Positions 8,747-17,480 of a DNA stretch of 64,000 nt are shown piece after piece; the stretch's first letter is position 1; every line of letters begins with the position of its first letter. Under the pieces are notes generated by a model. It was given only the letters and a program-made list of their open reading frames with translations, was not told the origin of the DNA and did no database searches. Source of the stretch: DATBGS01 sp036557885 (lineage in GTDB: Bacteria > Chloroflexota > Ktedonobacteria > Ktedonobacterales > DATBGS01); NCBI GenBank assembly GCA_036557885.1, contig DATBGS010000048.1, positions 17,221 through 81,220 on the forward strand, in the 5' to 3' direction. The position numbers were made by a program, and so were the translations under genes.

Positions 8747-10066
8747 ATGTCCACCAACATCGGCCTTGAGATTGCCATTATCATCATTTTGACGTTGGCA
8801 AACGGTTTTTTTGCCGCCTCAGAGATTGCCATCGTCTCTGCGCGCCGCAACCGGCTTCAGCAGCAAGCCGACGCGGGCAAGCGCACTGCCAAACAAGCAA
8901 TTGATCTGGCTGAGCATTCTGATCGCTTTCTTGCCACTGTGCAGATAGGGATGACGCTCATCAGCACGTTTGCCGCTGCGTTTGGCGGCGCCAGCATTGG
9001 TGACGCGCTGGCCTCCTGGCTCGAAACTATCCCATCGGTTGCGCCCTACGCCCAGACGTTAGCTTTGGTGCTGGTGGTCATTCCGCTCACCTATTTGACC
9101 CTGGTGATTGGCGAACTCACGCCGAAGCGCCTGGCCTTGCTGCATGCCGAACGTATCGCCATGATTGCGGCGCCCATTATGAGCAGCATTGCCAAAATTG
9201 GGCGCCCGCTGGTGGTGCTGCTTACCGTCTCGGCCAACGCCATTCTTGGGCTATTGGGACAGAGAAGGACGAAGAAAGACAGCGTGACTGAGGAGGATAT
9301 TGTCTACCTGGCAAGAGAAGCGACGGCCAGCGGCACAGTGGACCCCGGCGAAAGCCAGTTTATCAGCCGCATCTTTCAATTCACAGATCGGCGCGTCAAT
9401 ACGGTAATGACTCCACGCCCGGATATTGTCGCGGTAGATGTGAAGACACGGCTTGAAGAGGCTGTGCGGGTTTCTGTTACTTCTGGCTATTCGCGCTTGC
9501 CAGTCTACGAGGATACGCTTGATACCACCATTGGCGTGCTCTACTCCAAAGACCTGCTGCGAGCGCTTACGCTCCCTGAGCCGCCTTCGCTGCGCGAATT
9601 AATGCACAAGCCCCTCTTTATCCCAGAGCACCAGCTTATTAAAGACCTGCTTGCTACGTTCAGGCGCCTGGGTACTCACCTGGCGCTGGTCAGCGATGAA
9701 TACGGGCAGGTGATTGGCCTGGTCACTCTGGAAGACCTGCTGGAAGAACTCGTTGGCGAAATCCAGGATGAGTACGACACCCCCGAAGATCGCCCCATCG
9801 TCCAGCGCGAGGATGGCACCTGGCTGGTAGATGGCGCCGAAGCCTACGAGTCTGTGCGCGACGTGATTTCTCTTCCGTCCATTCCGCCAGATGAAGAGGG
9901 CCAGTATACCACCCTGGCCGGGTTTATCCTGGCGCGTCTGGGCAAGATACCGCATACGGGAGAAATCGTCTCGGCTGGGAAATATCTGTTGGAGGTCGTG
10001 GATATGGATGGGCGGCGCATTGATCGCGTGCTCATTCGCCCCAAGCCAGAGGAGAAAGCGGGATAA
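8747..10066 (+). CDS. CNNM/CBS/CorC-HlyC family membrane protein
   Basis: A 439-residue protein in the standard three-part order: a DUF21/CNNM membrane domain (about residues 1-185, with the hallmark ANGFFAASEIAIVSARRNRL), a CBS pair (about 205-335, starting FTDRRVNTVMTPRPDIVAVD), and a C-terminal CorC_HlyC domain (about 345-430, VDGAEAYESVRDVISL). Family members are inner-membrane proteins implicated in Mg2+ or Co2+ efflux or tolerance; the old name hemolysin is misleading. AGGAGA stands 5 nt before the ATG. The gene converges on larE with only 4 bases between stops. Confidence 0.92.
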   Translation: MSTNIGLEIAIIIILTLANGFFAASEIAIVSARRNRLQQQADAGKRTAKQAIDLAEHSDRFLATVQIGMTLISTFAAAFGGASIGDALASWLETIPSVAPYAQTLALVLVVIPLTYLTLVIGELTPKRLALLHAERIAMIAAPIMSSIAKIGRPLVVLLTVSANAILGLLGQRRTKKDSVTEEDIVYLAREATASGTVDPGESQFISRIFQFTDRRVNTVMTPRPDIVAVDVKTRLEEAVRVSVTSGYSRLPVYEDTLDTTIGVLYSKDLLRALTLPEPPSLRELMHKPLFIPEHQLIKDLLATFRRLGTHLALVSDEYGQVIGLVTLEDLLEELVGEIQDEYDTPEDRPIVQREDGTWLVDGAEAYESVRDVISLPSIPPDEEGQYTTLAGFILARLGKIPHTGEIVSAGKYLLEVVDMDGRRIDRVLIRPKPEEKAG

Positions 10067-10070
10067 TAGA

Positions 10071-10964
10071 TCAGGTTGTGATCTTCACCCCTGGCGCGGG
10101 CTTTTTGCGGTGCAGTTCGTTCATGCTGCCAGAGCGAAAGCCTTGCAGGTCCATCGTCACATAGGGATAGCCAATCGCTTTGAATCCCTCCACCACCTGC
10201 CGGTTGATCTCCTCATCAATCAGGCGCGGAAACTCCGCCCTGGGCACCTCGATCCGCGCAATCGTCTCGTGGTGGCGCACGCGCACCTGTCGAAAGCCCA
10301 GGCTGCGCAGCAAGCGCTCCGCGCGCCCCACTTTTTGCAGTGCCTCAATCGTCACTGGCGAGCCATACGGAATGCGCGAGGAAAAACAGGCCAGCGCGGG
10401 CTTATCCCAGACCGGCACATTCAGGAAATGCGCAATCTGGCGAATCTCGTCTTTGGTCAGCCCGGCCTCCTGCAATGGGCCACGCACGCCAAACTCGCGG
10501 GCGGCCTTCTGGCCTGGGCGAAAGTCGCCCAGATCATCCTGGTTCAGCCCATAGGCGATGTAGGCCAGCCCATGCTCGCGGGCAATGGGCGCAAGCTCCG
10601 TGAAGAGTTCGTTTTTGCAGTGATAGCAGCGGTCCAGCCCATTAGCAACATAGTGCTCATTTTCCATCTCGTGCGTCTGGATGTGCAGAACGGGGATGCC
10701 CATGCTCTGAGCATTGCGCAGGGCCTCTTCTGTTTCCTCATCGGCATAGGCCGGGGAACTGGCGATCACCCCCAGCGCCCGCTCGCCCAGCACATCCCAG
10801 GCCACCTTCAGCAGCAGTGTGCTATCCACGCCGCCCGAATACGCTACCAGCACCGAACCCATTTCGCTCAGGATGGTGCGTAGGCGCTGATATTTCTGCT
10901 CTATTTCCAGAGGCAAGGCATGCTGCCCTGCCGCTTCCTCTGAATTGGTTGTCACCGTTGACAT
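10071..10964 (-). CDS. larE: ATP-dependent sacrificial sulfur transferase LarE
   Basis: A 297-residue PP-loop enzyme. It has the pyrophosphatase loop SGGVDS (residues 43-48), the RCYHCK motif (112-117), and ALACFSSRIPYG with Cys193 where LarE carries its donated or cluster-binding cysteine. LarE supplies sulfur for the nickel-pincer nucleotide of lactate racemase and related enzymes, after adenylating the substrate from LarB. No larA, larB or larC is in the window, so its client lies elsewhere. The start has only weak SD signal (AGGAA-type). Downstream it converges on the CNNM gene. Confidence 0.88.
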   Translation of the reverse strand: MSTVTTNSEEAAGQHALPLEIEQKYQRLRTILSEMGSVLVAYSGGVDSTLLLKVAWDVLGERALGVIASSPAYADEETEEALRNAQSMGIPVLHIQTHEMENEHYVANGLDRCYHCKNELFTELAPIAREHGLAYIAYGLNQDDLGDFRPGQKAAREFGVRGPLQEAGLTKDEIRQIAHFLNVPVWDKPALACFSSRIPYGSPVTIEALQKVGRAERLLRSLGFRQVRVRHHETIARIEVPRAEFPRLIDEEINRQVVEGFKAIGYPYVTMDLQGFRSGSMNELHRKKPAPGVKITT

Positions 10965-10987
10965 GTTGTGTTCCTTTACCCGGCGCG

Positions 10988-11002
10988 GTGGCCGGGGCTA
11001 CA
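10988..11002 (-). repeat. short intergenic GC repeat, copy 1
   Basis: The reverse complement of these 15 bases is identical to 18387-18401. It lies in the 60-bp gap between larE and the hydroxylase gene and belongs to a loose family of TGTA(G/C)C-CCGGC palindromic repeats seen between genes in this window. Confidence 0.6.
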
Positions 11003-11024
11003 GGGCATGGCCCTTCCACTAAGG

Positions 11025-11804
11025 CTAGCGCCTGGGCGCTGGAGCGAGTTCCATATCAGTCACCTGGGCGCCATCGAAATCCGGCTCATAGGCTGGCGAG
11101 AGCGTCCTGAACAGGCGGTCCCAAATCAGCGTGTAAAAGCCAAAATTGTGCGCCTTGTCCCGATGGTGCTCGGCGTGAAACGTGCTTGTGGACACCTGCC
11201 GGGCCACTGGGATAGCAAGCCACGCGCCCGGCATCGGCTCAACGCCCAGATGCCCCAACAGGCCAAAAACAAGATTGAACAGAAGATAAATGACAATGCC
11301 CAGCGCCGAAGATGGGTAGACCACGAGGAGCACCAGCCAGAGCAGCCCAAAACTCATGACCTCAAAAGGATTCAGGACAAACAGAGTAAGTGGGCGTGGA
11401 TTTTCGTAGCGATGGTGCGTGGCATGGATGAGCGGGAACAGCCAGCGCTGGTGCGCGGCGCGATGCAGCACATACATGGCAAAATCCATCGCAAAGAACA
11501 GCACCACGACATCCAGCAGCACCCGCCAATCCACCTCTCGGCGCACCTGGATAAGGCTGTCGCGCCAGAGGATGGTCCCCACAAACAGCACCAGGGCATT
11601 GAGCACGACACACGCGCCTGCCAGCACCACCTCTGCCGGGCTAATCGGGTCAGGAGGAGGCGAGGTAGGCTTTTGTTTATAGAGTATCAGCAGGAGATGC
11701 CCCACGCCAAGCGCCAGCAAAAACTGAGCGATGTTGATCACAAGCGCCCACAATGCAGCCTGCGCCAGCGACATGGTTTGGAGCATATCCAACAGTTGAT
11801 TCAC
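11025..11804 (-). CDS. fatty acid hydroxylase / sterol desaturase family membrane protein
   Basis: A 259-residue membrane protein with the di-iron histidine clusters of the family: HRAAH, HATHH and FHAEHHRDKAH. About four hydrophobic segments flank them. Members oxidise C-H bonds in lipids (fatty acids, sterols, carotenoids) in the membrane with O2; the substrate here is unknown. GTG 11804 was chosen because GGAG lies about 7 nt upstream and the open frame further upstream runs into the PHP gene. It follows the PHP gene by about 20 bases, so they may be co-transcribed. Confidence 0.88.
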   Translation of the reverse strand: MNQLLDMLQTMSLAQAALWALVINIAQFLLALGVGHLLLILYKQKPTSPPPDPISPAEVVLAGACVVLNALVLFVGTILWRDSLIQVRREVDWRVLLDVVVLFFAMDFAMYVLHRAAHQRWLFPLIHATHHRYENPRPLTLFVLNPFEVMSFGLLWLVLLVVYPSSALGIVIYLLFNLVFGLLGHLGVEPMPGAWLAIPVARQVSTSTFHAEHHRDKAHNFGFYTLIWDRLFRTLSPAYEPDFDGAQVTDMELAPAPRR

Positions 11805-11824
11805 CAATCGTCTCCTTTGCCGCT

Positions 11825-12583
11825 TTACACGGCCTGGCGCGTGCGCCACCGCCGCGCAATCTTGCGTGGCGGGTCCACAAACCACGCCCACGCGCACTGC
11901 CCCACCAGCGCCGCGATAGGCAGACGCTCTGGCGGCTGCTCCTGCCCGCCTGCCCTGGTCGTTTTCGCCAGCAGCGCTGCCCGAAAGTCCTCCACACCCC
12001 GCCCAGAAAATGTCGTATAGGCGCTGCCAATGTGCTGCCAGAAATGCGCGTCGCTCCCGCCCGTCTCCGCCAGATTCCATTCCGCGCCATTCAGCCGCAG
12101 CACCTCCTGGCGCTGGCTGCGATTGGCTGGCGAAGGATTATACGTTTCGATAGCATCAATAGCGAAGCCCCGCGCAAGCAACTCATCAATCTTGCGGCGG
12201 CTCAGGCTAGGCACCAGTCGCCCCATTGGATGCGGGATGACGACCAGGCCGCCTTGCTCCTTAATTGCATCAATGCTCCACTCCACCGAACGCAGCATCT
12301 TGAGCGGCTTTTGCACAAACAAGCCCAGCAGGTGCCCCTGGCGTGTTGTCACCTCAATGCCGGTGATCATCTGGATAGGCTTGCCGGATGCCGCCAGCAA
12401 ATCTTCGACTCGCTTGGCCCCTTCCAGATGATCGTGATCAGTAATGGCAATCACATCTAGCCCGCGCCGTTCCGCTTCCGCTAGAACCCTGGCGGGGCTG
12501 GCTGTCCCATCGCCCAGATTTGTGTGCATATGAATATCGGCGCGGCCCAGACGAACCGGGTTCTCCGACGAGTGATTTTCCAA
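11825..12583 (-). CDS. PHP-domain metal-dependent phosphoesterase
   Basis: A 252-residue PHP protein with the metal-binding motifs HMHT (residues 18-21), TDHDH (48-52), the central IPHP, and GGSDAH near residue 190. It resembles the RNase AM / TrpH-type 3',5'-nucleotide phosphatase group, but a specific substrate cannot be told from sequence. It starts with TTG, supported by GAGG 8 nt upstream. The C-terminal tail is Arg/Trp-rich. The gene follows the zinc-ribbon kinase by 16 bases in the same direction. Confidence 0.86.
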   Translation of the reverse strand: MENHSSENPVRLGRADIHMHTNLGDGTASPARVLAEAERRGLDVIAITDHDHLEGAKRVEDLLAASGKPIQMITGIEVTTRQGHLLGLFVQKPLKMLRSVEWSIDAIKEQGGLVVIPHPMGRLVPSLSRRKIDELLARGFAIDAIETYNPSPANRSQRQEVLRLNGAEWNLAETGGSDAHFWQHIGSAYTTFSGRGVEDFRAALLAKTTRAGGQEQPPERLPIAALVGQCAWAWFVDPPRKIARRWRTRQAV

Positions 12584-12599
12584 CAGTATGCCTCATCAA

Positions 12600-13802
12600 T
12601 CAGCGCGCAAGGCGCGTGCCGCAGCGCGTGCAGAAGTTTCTGGTAAGTAAGTTGTGATGCCCGCATTTTGCGCAGGCAAGTGTTGCCAGTATCATCTCAC
12701 CATCCAGCGCCATGCCGCATTTCGTGCAGAACTTGCTTATCGTCGCGTTCAGCCCCTGGCAATTCCGGCAGCGCTGCGCCCAGGTGCCCGATCTCGTCTG
12801 GGAAACCCGGCCCAGCATCGCGGCTGAAGGCTGGCGTGGCTCAACACCTACAAGGCTGATGCCACATTTGCTGCAAAAACGTAGATTTGCCCCATTAGTG
12901 GCCTGGCAGCGTGGGCAAACCAGCACCGCCCCACGCGGCCCGCCCCCATCCACCAGGCTTTCGCCAGGTAGCTCGCCCCCAGAGATGGCACGCTCCAATG
13001 CCTGCGAAAAATCTGTGGCGCGAATAAAGCGATGGGCAGGCTCTTTTGCCAGCGCCCGCATAATCACTGCCTCCACCGCTGGCGAAATACGCGAATTAAA
13101 GAGCGTGGGCGGGGGCACAGGCTCGTAAATATGCGCGTGGGCCAGCGCCGTGTAATTATCCGCTTGAAAGGGCGTGCGCCCCGTCAACATCTCATAGAGC
13201 GTTATCCCAAGCGCGTACACATCCGCGCGTGAACTCACAGGGTCGCCGCGACACTGCTCCGGCGACATATATTCGGGCGTGCCCACGCCCGCGCCCGGAC
13301 GGGTGAGGCGATGCTCGGCGCTTTCCATAATCTTTGCGATGCCAAAATCGCTCAGCACTGCCCGCCCATCATCATCAAAAAGCACATTCACTGGCTTCAC
13401 ATCGCGGTGAATAATCGAACGTTCATGCGCGTAATTCAGGGCTTCAGCCACCTGACGAATGATAGGCAGCGCTCTGGACGCCTCCATGCTGCGAGCCATC
13501 TGATCTTTCAACGTGCCCCGGCTCATATAGGCCATGACGATATACAGGCGGCCATCCTGCTCCCCGGCATCATGCACCGTAATAATATTGGGGTGAGTGA
13601 GTCGCGCCATCGCCTGCGCTTCCAGCTTAAAGCGGTTGACGAAGTTGGGGTCTGCGGCATAGTACGGGGGCAGCACTTTGATCGCTACCCAGCGATCTAA
13701 ATGTTCCTGAAATCCCTTGTAGACCCGTGCCATGCCGCCCTGTCCAAGCGGCTCACGGATGATGCAGTGCCCAATCCGTGTGCCAAGTAATTCATCCTTC
13801 AC
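12600..13802 (-). CDS. Ser/Thr protein kinase with three C-terminal zinc ribbons
   Basis: A 400-residue soluble Hanks-type kinase. All catalytic elements are present: glycine loop GQGGMA (20-25), Lys42, HRD 132-134, DFG 152-154 and APE-equivalent SPE. No membrane segment follows the kinase domain (about 10-270). Instead the C-terminus carries three CxxC...CxxC ribbons (CPRC/CSKC-type starting near residues 296, 345 and 377), spaced about 40-50 residues. Such ribbons bind zinc and usually mediate protein or nucleic-acid contacts. The substrate is unknown; FHA proteins encoded nearby are plausible partners because FHA domains read phospho-threonine (inference). Confidence 0.92.
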   Translation of the reverse strand: MKDELLGTRIGHCIIREPLGQGGMARVYKGFQEHLDRWVAIKVLPPYYAADPNFVNRFKLEAQAMARLTHPNIITVHDAGEQDGRLYIVMAYMSRGTLKDQMARSMEASRALPIIRQVAEALNYAHERSIIHRDVKPVNVLFDDDGRAVLSDFGIAKIMESAEHRLTRPGAGVGTPEYMSPEQCRGDPVSSRADVYALGITLYEMLTGRTPFQADNYTALAHAHIYEPVPPPTLFNSRISPAVEAVIMRALAKEPAHRFIRATDFSQALERAISGGELPGESLVDGGGPRGAVLVCPRCQATNGANLRFCSKCGISLVGVEPRQPSAAMLGRVSQTRSGTWAQRCRNCQGLNATISKFCTKCGMALDGEMILATLACAKCGHHNLLTRNFCTRCGTRLAR

Positions 13803-13898
13803 AGGCGCTCCTCACGTCGCTCCAGGGCCGTCTCTTCCCTCATTATACCAAATGCAGGGACATGGATGGGGTGCCAGTACCTTGCGCTACAAACAAGC

Positions 13899-13923
13899 GG
13901 GCGCGGGACAAGCTCCCGCGCCC
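13899..13923 (-). terminator. probable intrinsic terminator of the FHA gene
   Basis: A perfect 10-bp GC stem (13899-13908 with 13914-13923) and 5-nt loop about 40 bases past the stop of the FHA gene. The following U-tract (TTGTTTG on the minus strand) is weak. Confidence 0.55.
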
Positions 13924-13962
13924 TTCTGAAAACAGTGCTATATGTTATGCCGCGCTTTCAGA

Positions 13963-15924
13963 CTAGCGGCGCACAAACGCTAGAATCGTCGTCCCAAGTT
14001 GAATCTCATCGCCTTCTTGCAAGGTATGCTCTGCGAAAATGCGCTGACCATTGACAGTCGTACCGTTGGCGCTGTGTTCATCTCGCAGCCGGATGGTGCC
14101 CATCTCGTCGCGGTAAATGGTCGCGTGCAATCGGGAAACGGCCAGGTCTTCGAGGAAGATGTCGCTTTCGCGGCTGCGCCCGATGCGCAGCGTATCCCGG
14201 CGCATCTCATACGTGCGGCCAGCCTCTTTCCCCTGGCGAATCACTACCCCAGGCATGCGCTCTCCGCCCGCGTTATCCTTGCGCATGACCACCGTTTTGG
14301 TGACTTCGCCATCGCTGTCTGGCGTTGACTTGGCCGGGGAGTACGCCGTAGATTCCGGGCTGACGCCTGCTAAATCAGGCATGCTGCGTTGTTGGTTTGG
14401 CGCCACCGGCCCAGTATTTGGACCATGACGCGCTGGCGGGGCCTGGCGGGGTGGTGCTTCTGGCGCTTGCCACGCGGGCGCGGCATCCTGGGCACCCCAA
14501 CCGGCATCTGGCTGAGCGCTCCCGGCGCGATCTGGGGCAGACATGCCCCACTCGCTTCCGCCGCCAGCATCAAACGCGGGAGCGGGCTGGCGCGGCGCCT
14601 CTTGTCCCGTAGGGCGGCTGTTGCGGGCTGGTGAAGGCGCGGCAGCCTGGCCCCAGTGATCGGCCACGCCTGGACCCTCCCACCCCTCATCGGCGGCAGG
14701 CTGTTCTGGCTGGCTGCGTGGCTGCGGGCGCGAGGTAGATGCGGGCTGCTGGCCCCATTGTCCGCTGCGCGACCTGGGCGGCTGTTCCGGCTCAGCCTGC
14801 CCCCATCCTGGCGCTTGCCAGGCAGATGCGGCTGGCTCTGGCGCGTTGGCCGCTGCTTCGCGTCCGCCCCACCCACTGGCAGCGGGCTGGCCCCATTCAC
14901 TCTCTCCGTTTGGCGCTGGCCTGCCCCACTCATCAGCGGTATCTTGGGCAGGCTGCCCCCACTCGTTACCCGCTGGTCGAGAATTACGCGCAGACTGCGC
15001 CGGGCGCTGGGGCTGAACCGTTTGCTCCCAATCGCTGTTGGCGGCTGGCGCCCCCCAGCCAGCATTTTTCGCTGGCCCACTTGCCTGAGCAGGTGCTTCC
15101 ATCCCACCGCTCCGCGTGCCGCGCGGGGGAGCGCTTTGCTGTTCCCAAGAATCGGCTCCGCGATTCTGCGCCTGGGCAGGTTGCCCCCAGGGGTCTTGCT
15201 GCTCCCACTGATTCTGCTGGCGGCCTCGGCCTTGTTGCCCTTGCCCCCACTGATCATCGTTGCGCCCCGCTCCCCACTCGTCACCGCCGCGTGCTGCTGG
15301 CCCATTCGCTGCTGGCGCCTGCCCCCAGCCATCACCACGCGCTGCTGGTGCGTTGGCTGCTGGTGCTTGTCCCCAGCCATCGTTGCCCCAACCGCCAGCC
15401 GCCTGATCTTCTGCATTGCTCCAGGCAGCCCCCTGGCCCTGAGCATTACGCCGGTCAAATCCTCCACCCATCGCTGGCTCAGGCTGCCCCCACTGACCAC
15501 CGTCGTCCTGGCCGCCGCGCGCGGGCGCCTGGTTCTGGTTGCCCCATCCCTGGTCACGTTGCCCGGCAAAGTCTGGTTGTCCCCAATCCTGCCCGGTGCG
15601 GCCTGGGCGCCGCCCATTGGCGGGCTGCCGACCCTCATCCCCACGCCCCCCTTGCTCCCAGGGCAGCGCCTGGTCACTGGAACCACGATTGCGGCCAGAT
15701 TGCGGCGCGGCGCCACGCTGAGGGGCGGCATCCCATCCGGCTTCTTCCCCTTCGTAATCACCAGCCATCATATTCTTTTTGGACCCGCCCCCGCGTAGCA
15801 CCATGACCAGCACAACGACCACCGCCACCACGACGATAGCAGCAGCGCCAAATAGCACGATTGGATTTTGGATTAGTGAGTTTATATCCGCTGCCAGAAC
15901 AGCTTCAATGCTTCCCGGTCCCAT
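13963..15924 (-). CDS. membrane-anchored FHA protein with long W/G/Q-rich linker
   Basis: A 653-residue protein: one N-terminal transmembrane segment (about 22-43), about 500 residues of low-complexity Trp/Gly/Gln/Pro/Ala sequence with dozens of WGQ, WGAP or DEWG units, and a C-terminal FHA domain (about 565-653) with the GRSRESDI, SRLHATI and NGTTVNG motifs that bind phosphothreonine. The arrangement suggests a membrane-tethered phospho-reader on a flexible, possibly sticky, linker. The linker was checked on the coding strand; its biased composition also keeps other frames open, which are shadows. GAGGGGGG lies about 9 nt before the ATG. It is followed upstream by a kinase-FHA gene on the same strand. 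Confidence 0.88.
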   Translation of the reverse strand: MGPGSIEAVLAADINSLIQNPIVLFGAAAIVVVAVVVVLVMVLRGGGSKKNMMAGDYEGEEAGWDAAPQRGAAPQSGRNRGSSDQALPWEQGGRGDEGRQPANGRRPGRTGQDWGQPDFAGQRDQGWGNQNQAPARGGQDDGGQWGQPEPAMGGGFDRRNAQGQGAAWSNAEDQAAGGWGNDGWGQAPAANAPAARGDGWGQAPAANGPAARGGDEWGAGRNDDQWGQGQQGRGRQQNQWEQQDPWGQPAQAQNRGADSWEQQSAPPRGTRSGGMEAPAQASGPAKNAGWGAPAANSDWEQTVQPQRPAQSARNSRPAGNEWGQPAQDTADEWGRPAPNGESEWGQPAASGWGGREAAANAPEPAASAWQAPGWGQAEPEQPPRSRSGQWGQQPASTSRPQPRSQPEQPAADEGWEGPGVADHWGQAAAPSPARNSRPTGQEAPRQPAPAFDAGGGSEWGMSAPDRAGSAQPDAGWGAQDAAPAWQAPEAPPRQAPPARHGPNTGPVAPNQQRSMPDLAGVSPESTAYSPAKSTPDSDGEVTKTVVMRKDNAGGERMPGVVIRQGKEAGRTYEMRRDTLRIGRSRESDIFLEDLAVSRLHATIYRDEMGTIRLRDEHSANGTTVNGQRIFAEHTLQEGDEIQLGTTILAFVRR

Positions 15925-16060
15925 TGCTGCGAACCCCCCTCAAATAGTCTACTGGCTAGAACGTTCTATGATTGATGATATAACGCCTCTCCCCCGACCC
16001 TCCCCCCGCCTCCCGCCTCCCTAGAAGAATAGCAGGCACAGCAAAGCGCCTGCCAGAACC

Positions 16061-17332
16061 CTATGTTTCACGTACATTAAAGCGAATCTCAATATTACCA
16101 GCCCGCAGCATGTCTCCATCCCGCAGCTCGTGCTCCTCATTTGGTGGCAGGGCCACACCATTGAGTCGCGTTGCGTTTAACGCCTTTAAATCTTCCACAT
16201 AGAAACGGCCATCGTGCTGCGCAATACGCGCCTGCCGACGCGATACCATGCGGTCTACATCCAGCGTGGAAAGGTCCACTTCTGGAAAAATCTGCCGAAT
16301 TGGGTCGCTCCGCCCAATAATGGCTTGGGGGCCAGTCATAGCGATCATCTGCCCGTTTGCCACCAGAGTAAGCTGCGGCCTTGGCTGCGAACGCGAGGGA
16401 GTCTGCAAGCGCTGCGGCTGGGGCCGGGGCAGTTCGGGCTGCACAGCTTCCATTGCCCCGGTGGAGCGGCTGCCGAGAGGCCCGCTGCTCGCTCCCAGTC
16501 CCATCTGACGCTTCAACTGCTCCACTTCTTGGATAAAGTCGTTCGGTATCTGGAAGCGGTTGGCAGGCGCCTTTGCCATTGCCTTCTGAAAAAACTCGTC
16601 AAAGGCCGCCGGGAGTTCTGAGCGCCGTTCGCACACCGATGGGACCGGCAAACGCACGTGCTTTACCACCACATCAACAGCGTTGGAGCCTTCGTAGGGA
16701 ACGTGGCCCGTCAGCAATTCAAAAAAGACGCAGGCCAGCGAGTACAGATCAGAGCGAATGTCGGCGCCTCTGCTGTTGTCGGCTTGCTCCGGGGAGACAT
16801 AATACGGCGTTCCCATAAACACGCCCGATTTGGTCAGCGTCACCGACTCCTGCGCCCGCGCCATCCCAAAATCGGTCAGTTTCACCACATTTTTCGTCGT
16901 CACCAGGATATTCTGCGGCTTTACATCCCGATGAATGACCTGGCGCTCGTGGGCCGCGTGTAATCCTTCAGCAGCCTGAAGCATAACATCGAGCGCGCGG
17001 TCCACTGTAAAAACGCCGCTGCTCACGATCTGCTCTTTGAGCGTTGAGCCGTCCACATAATCCATCACGATATAATGCGTGTCTCCATCATCGCCGTATT
17101 CCACCGGGCGCACAATATGCGGGTCGGTCAGCATCATCAAAATCTGCGCCTCTCGATGAAAACGGTCCAACAATTCCACCTGGTTGGCTACCTCCGGGCG
17201 CAGCACCTTCACCGCAAAAATGCGGTTGCTATCCAGATCACGACTCACATAGACAGTTGCCATGCTCCCGCTGCCACGTACATCAATTAATTTGTAGCGG
17301 CCCTGTTTCCCTTTGATGATGCGGTCTGGCAT
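16061..17332 (-). CDS. Ser/Thr protein kinase fused to FHA domain
   Basis: A 423-residue protein. The kinase domain (about 10-275) has GSGSMA, Lys42, HRD 134-136 and DFG 154-156; a Pro/Gln/Arg-rich linker follows, then an FHA domain (about 318-420) with IIGRSD, SRRQARI and NATRLNGV. There is no membrane segment. Kinases carrying their own FHA can bind their autophosphorylated linker or phosphorylated partners. It lies directly upstream of the membrane FHA gene, with about 140 bases between them, and is a likely partner or operon-mate. AGGGGG lies about 7 nt before the ATG. Confidence 0.92.
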   Translation of the reverse strand: MPDRIIKGKQGRYKLIDVRGSGSMATVYVSRDLDSNRIFAVKVLRPEVANQVELLDRFHREAQILMMLTDPHIVRPVEYGDDGDTHYIVMDYVDGSTLKEQIVSSGVFTVDRALDVMLQAAEGLHAAHERQVIHRDVKPQNILVTTKNVVKLTDFGMARAQESVTLTKSGVFMGTPYYVSPEQADNSRGADIRSDLYSLACVFFELLTGHVPYEGSNAVDVVVKHVRLPVPSVCERRSELPAAFDEFFQKAMAKAPANRFQIPNDFIQEVEQLKRQMGLGASSGPLGSRSTGAMEAVQPELPRPQPQRLQTPSRSQPRPQLTLVANGQMIAMTGPQAIIGRSDPIRQIFPEVDLSTLDVDRMVSRRQARIAQHDGRFYVEDLKALNATRLNGVALPPNEEHELRDGDMLRAGNIEIRFNVRET

Positions 17333-17480
17333 CCAGGCGCCCCCTGCTGTGTCTGCTCTTTGCGCTGTCTACTTTGCCTCATCTTTTCGAACCCACGAGC
17401 TTAATTATATCAATGGTGTCTATCAGACGCAACCAGGCCCACCTCTGTACAAAGCGACCTGTACTGCTTCATCACTGCTC

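Noticed and set aside
14370..15798. Long open frames on both strands in the FHA linker
   Set aside because: The low-complexity Trp/Gly/Gln codons keep several frames open. Only the frame with a TM segment and FHA domain makes sense.
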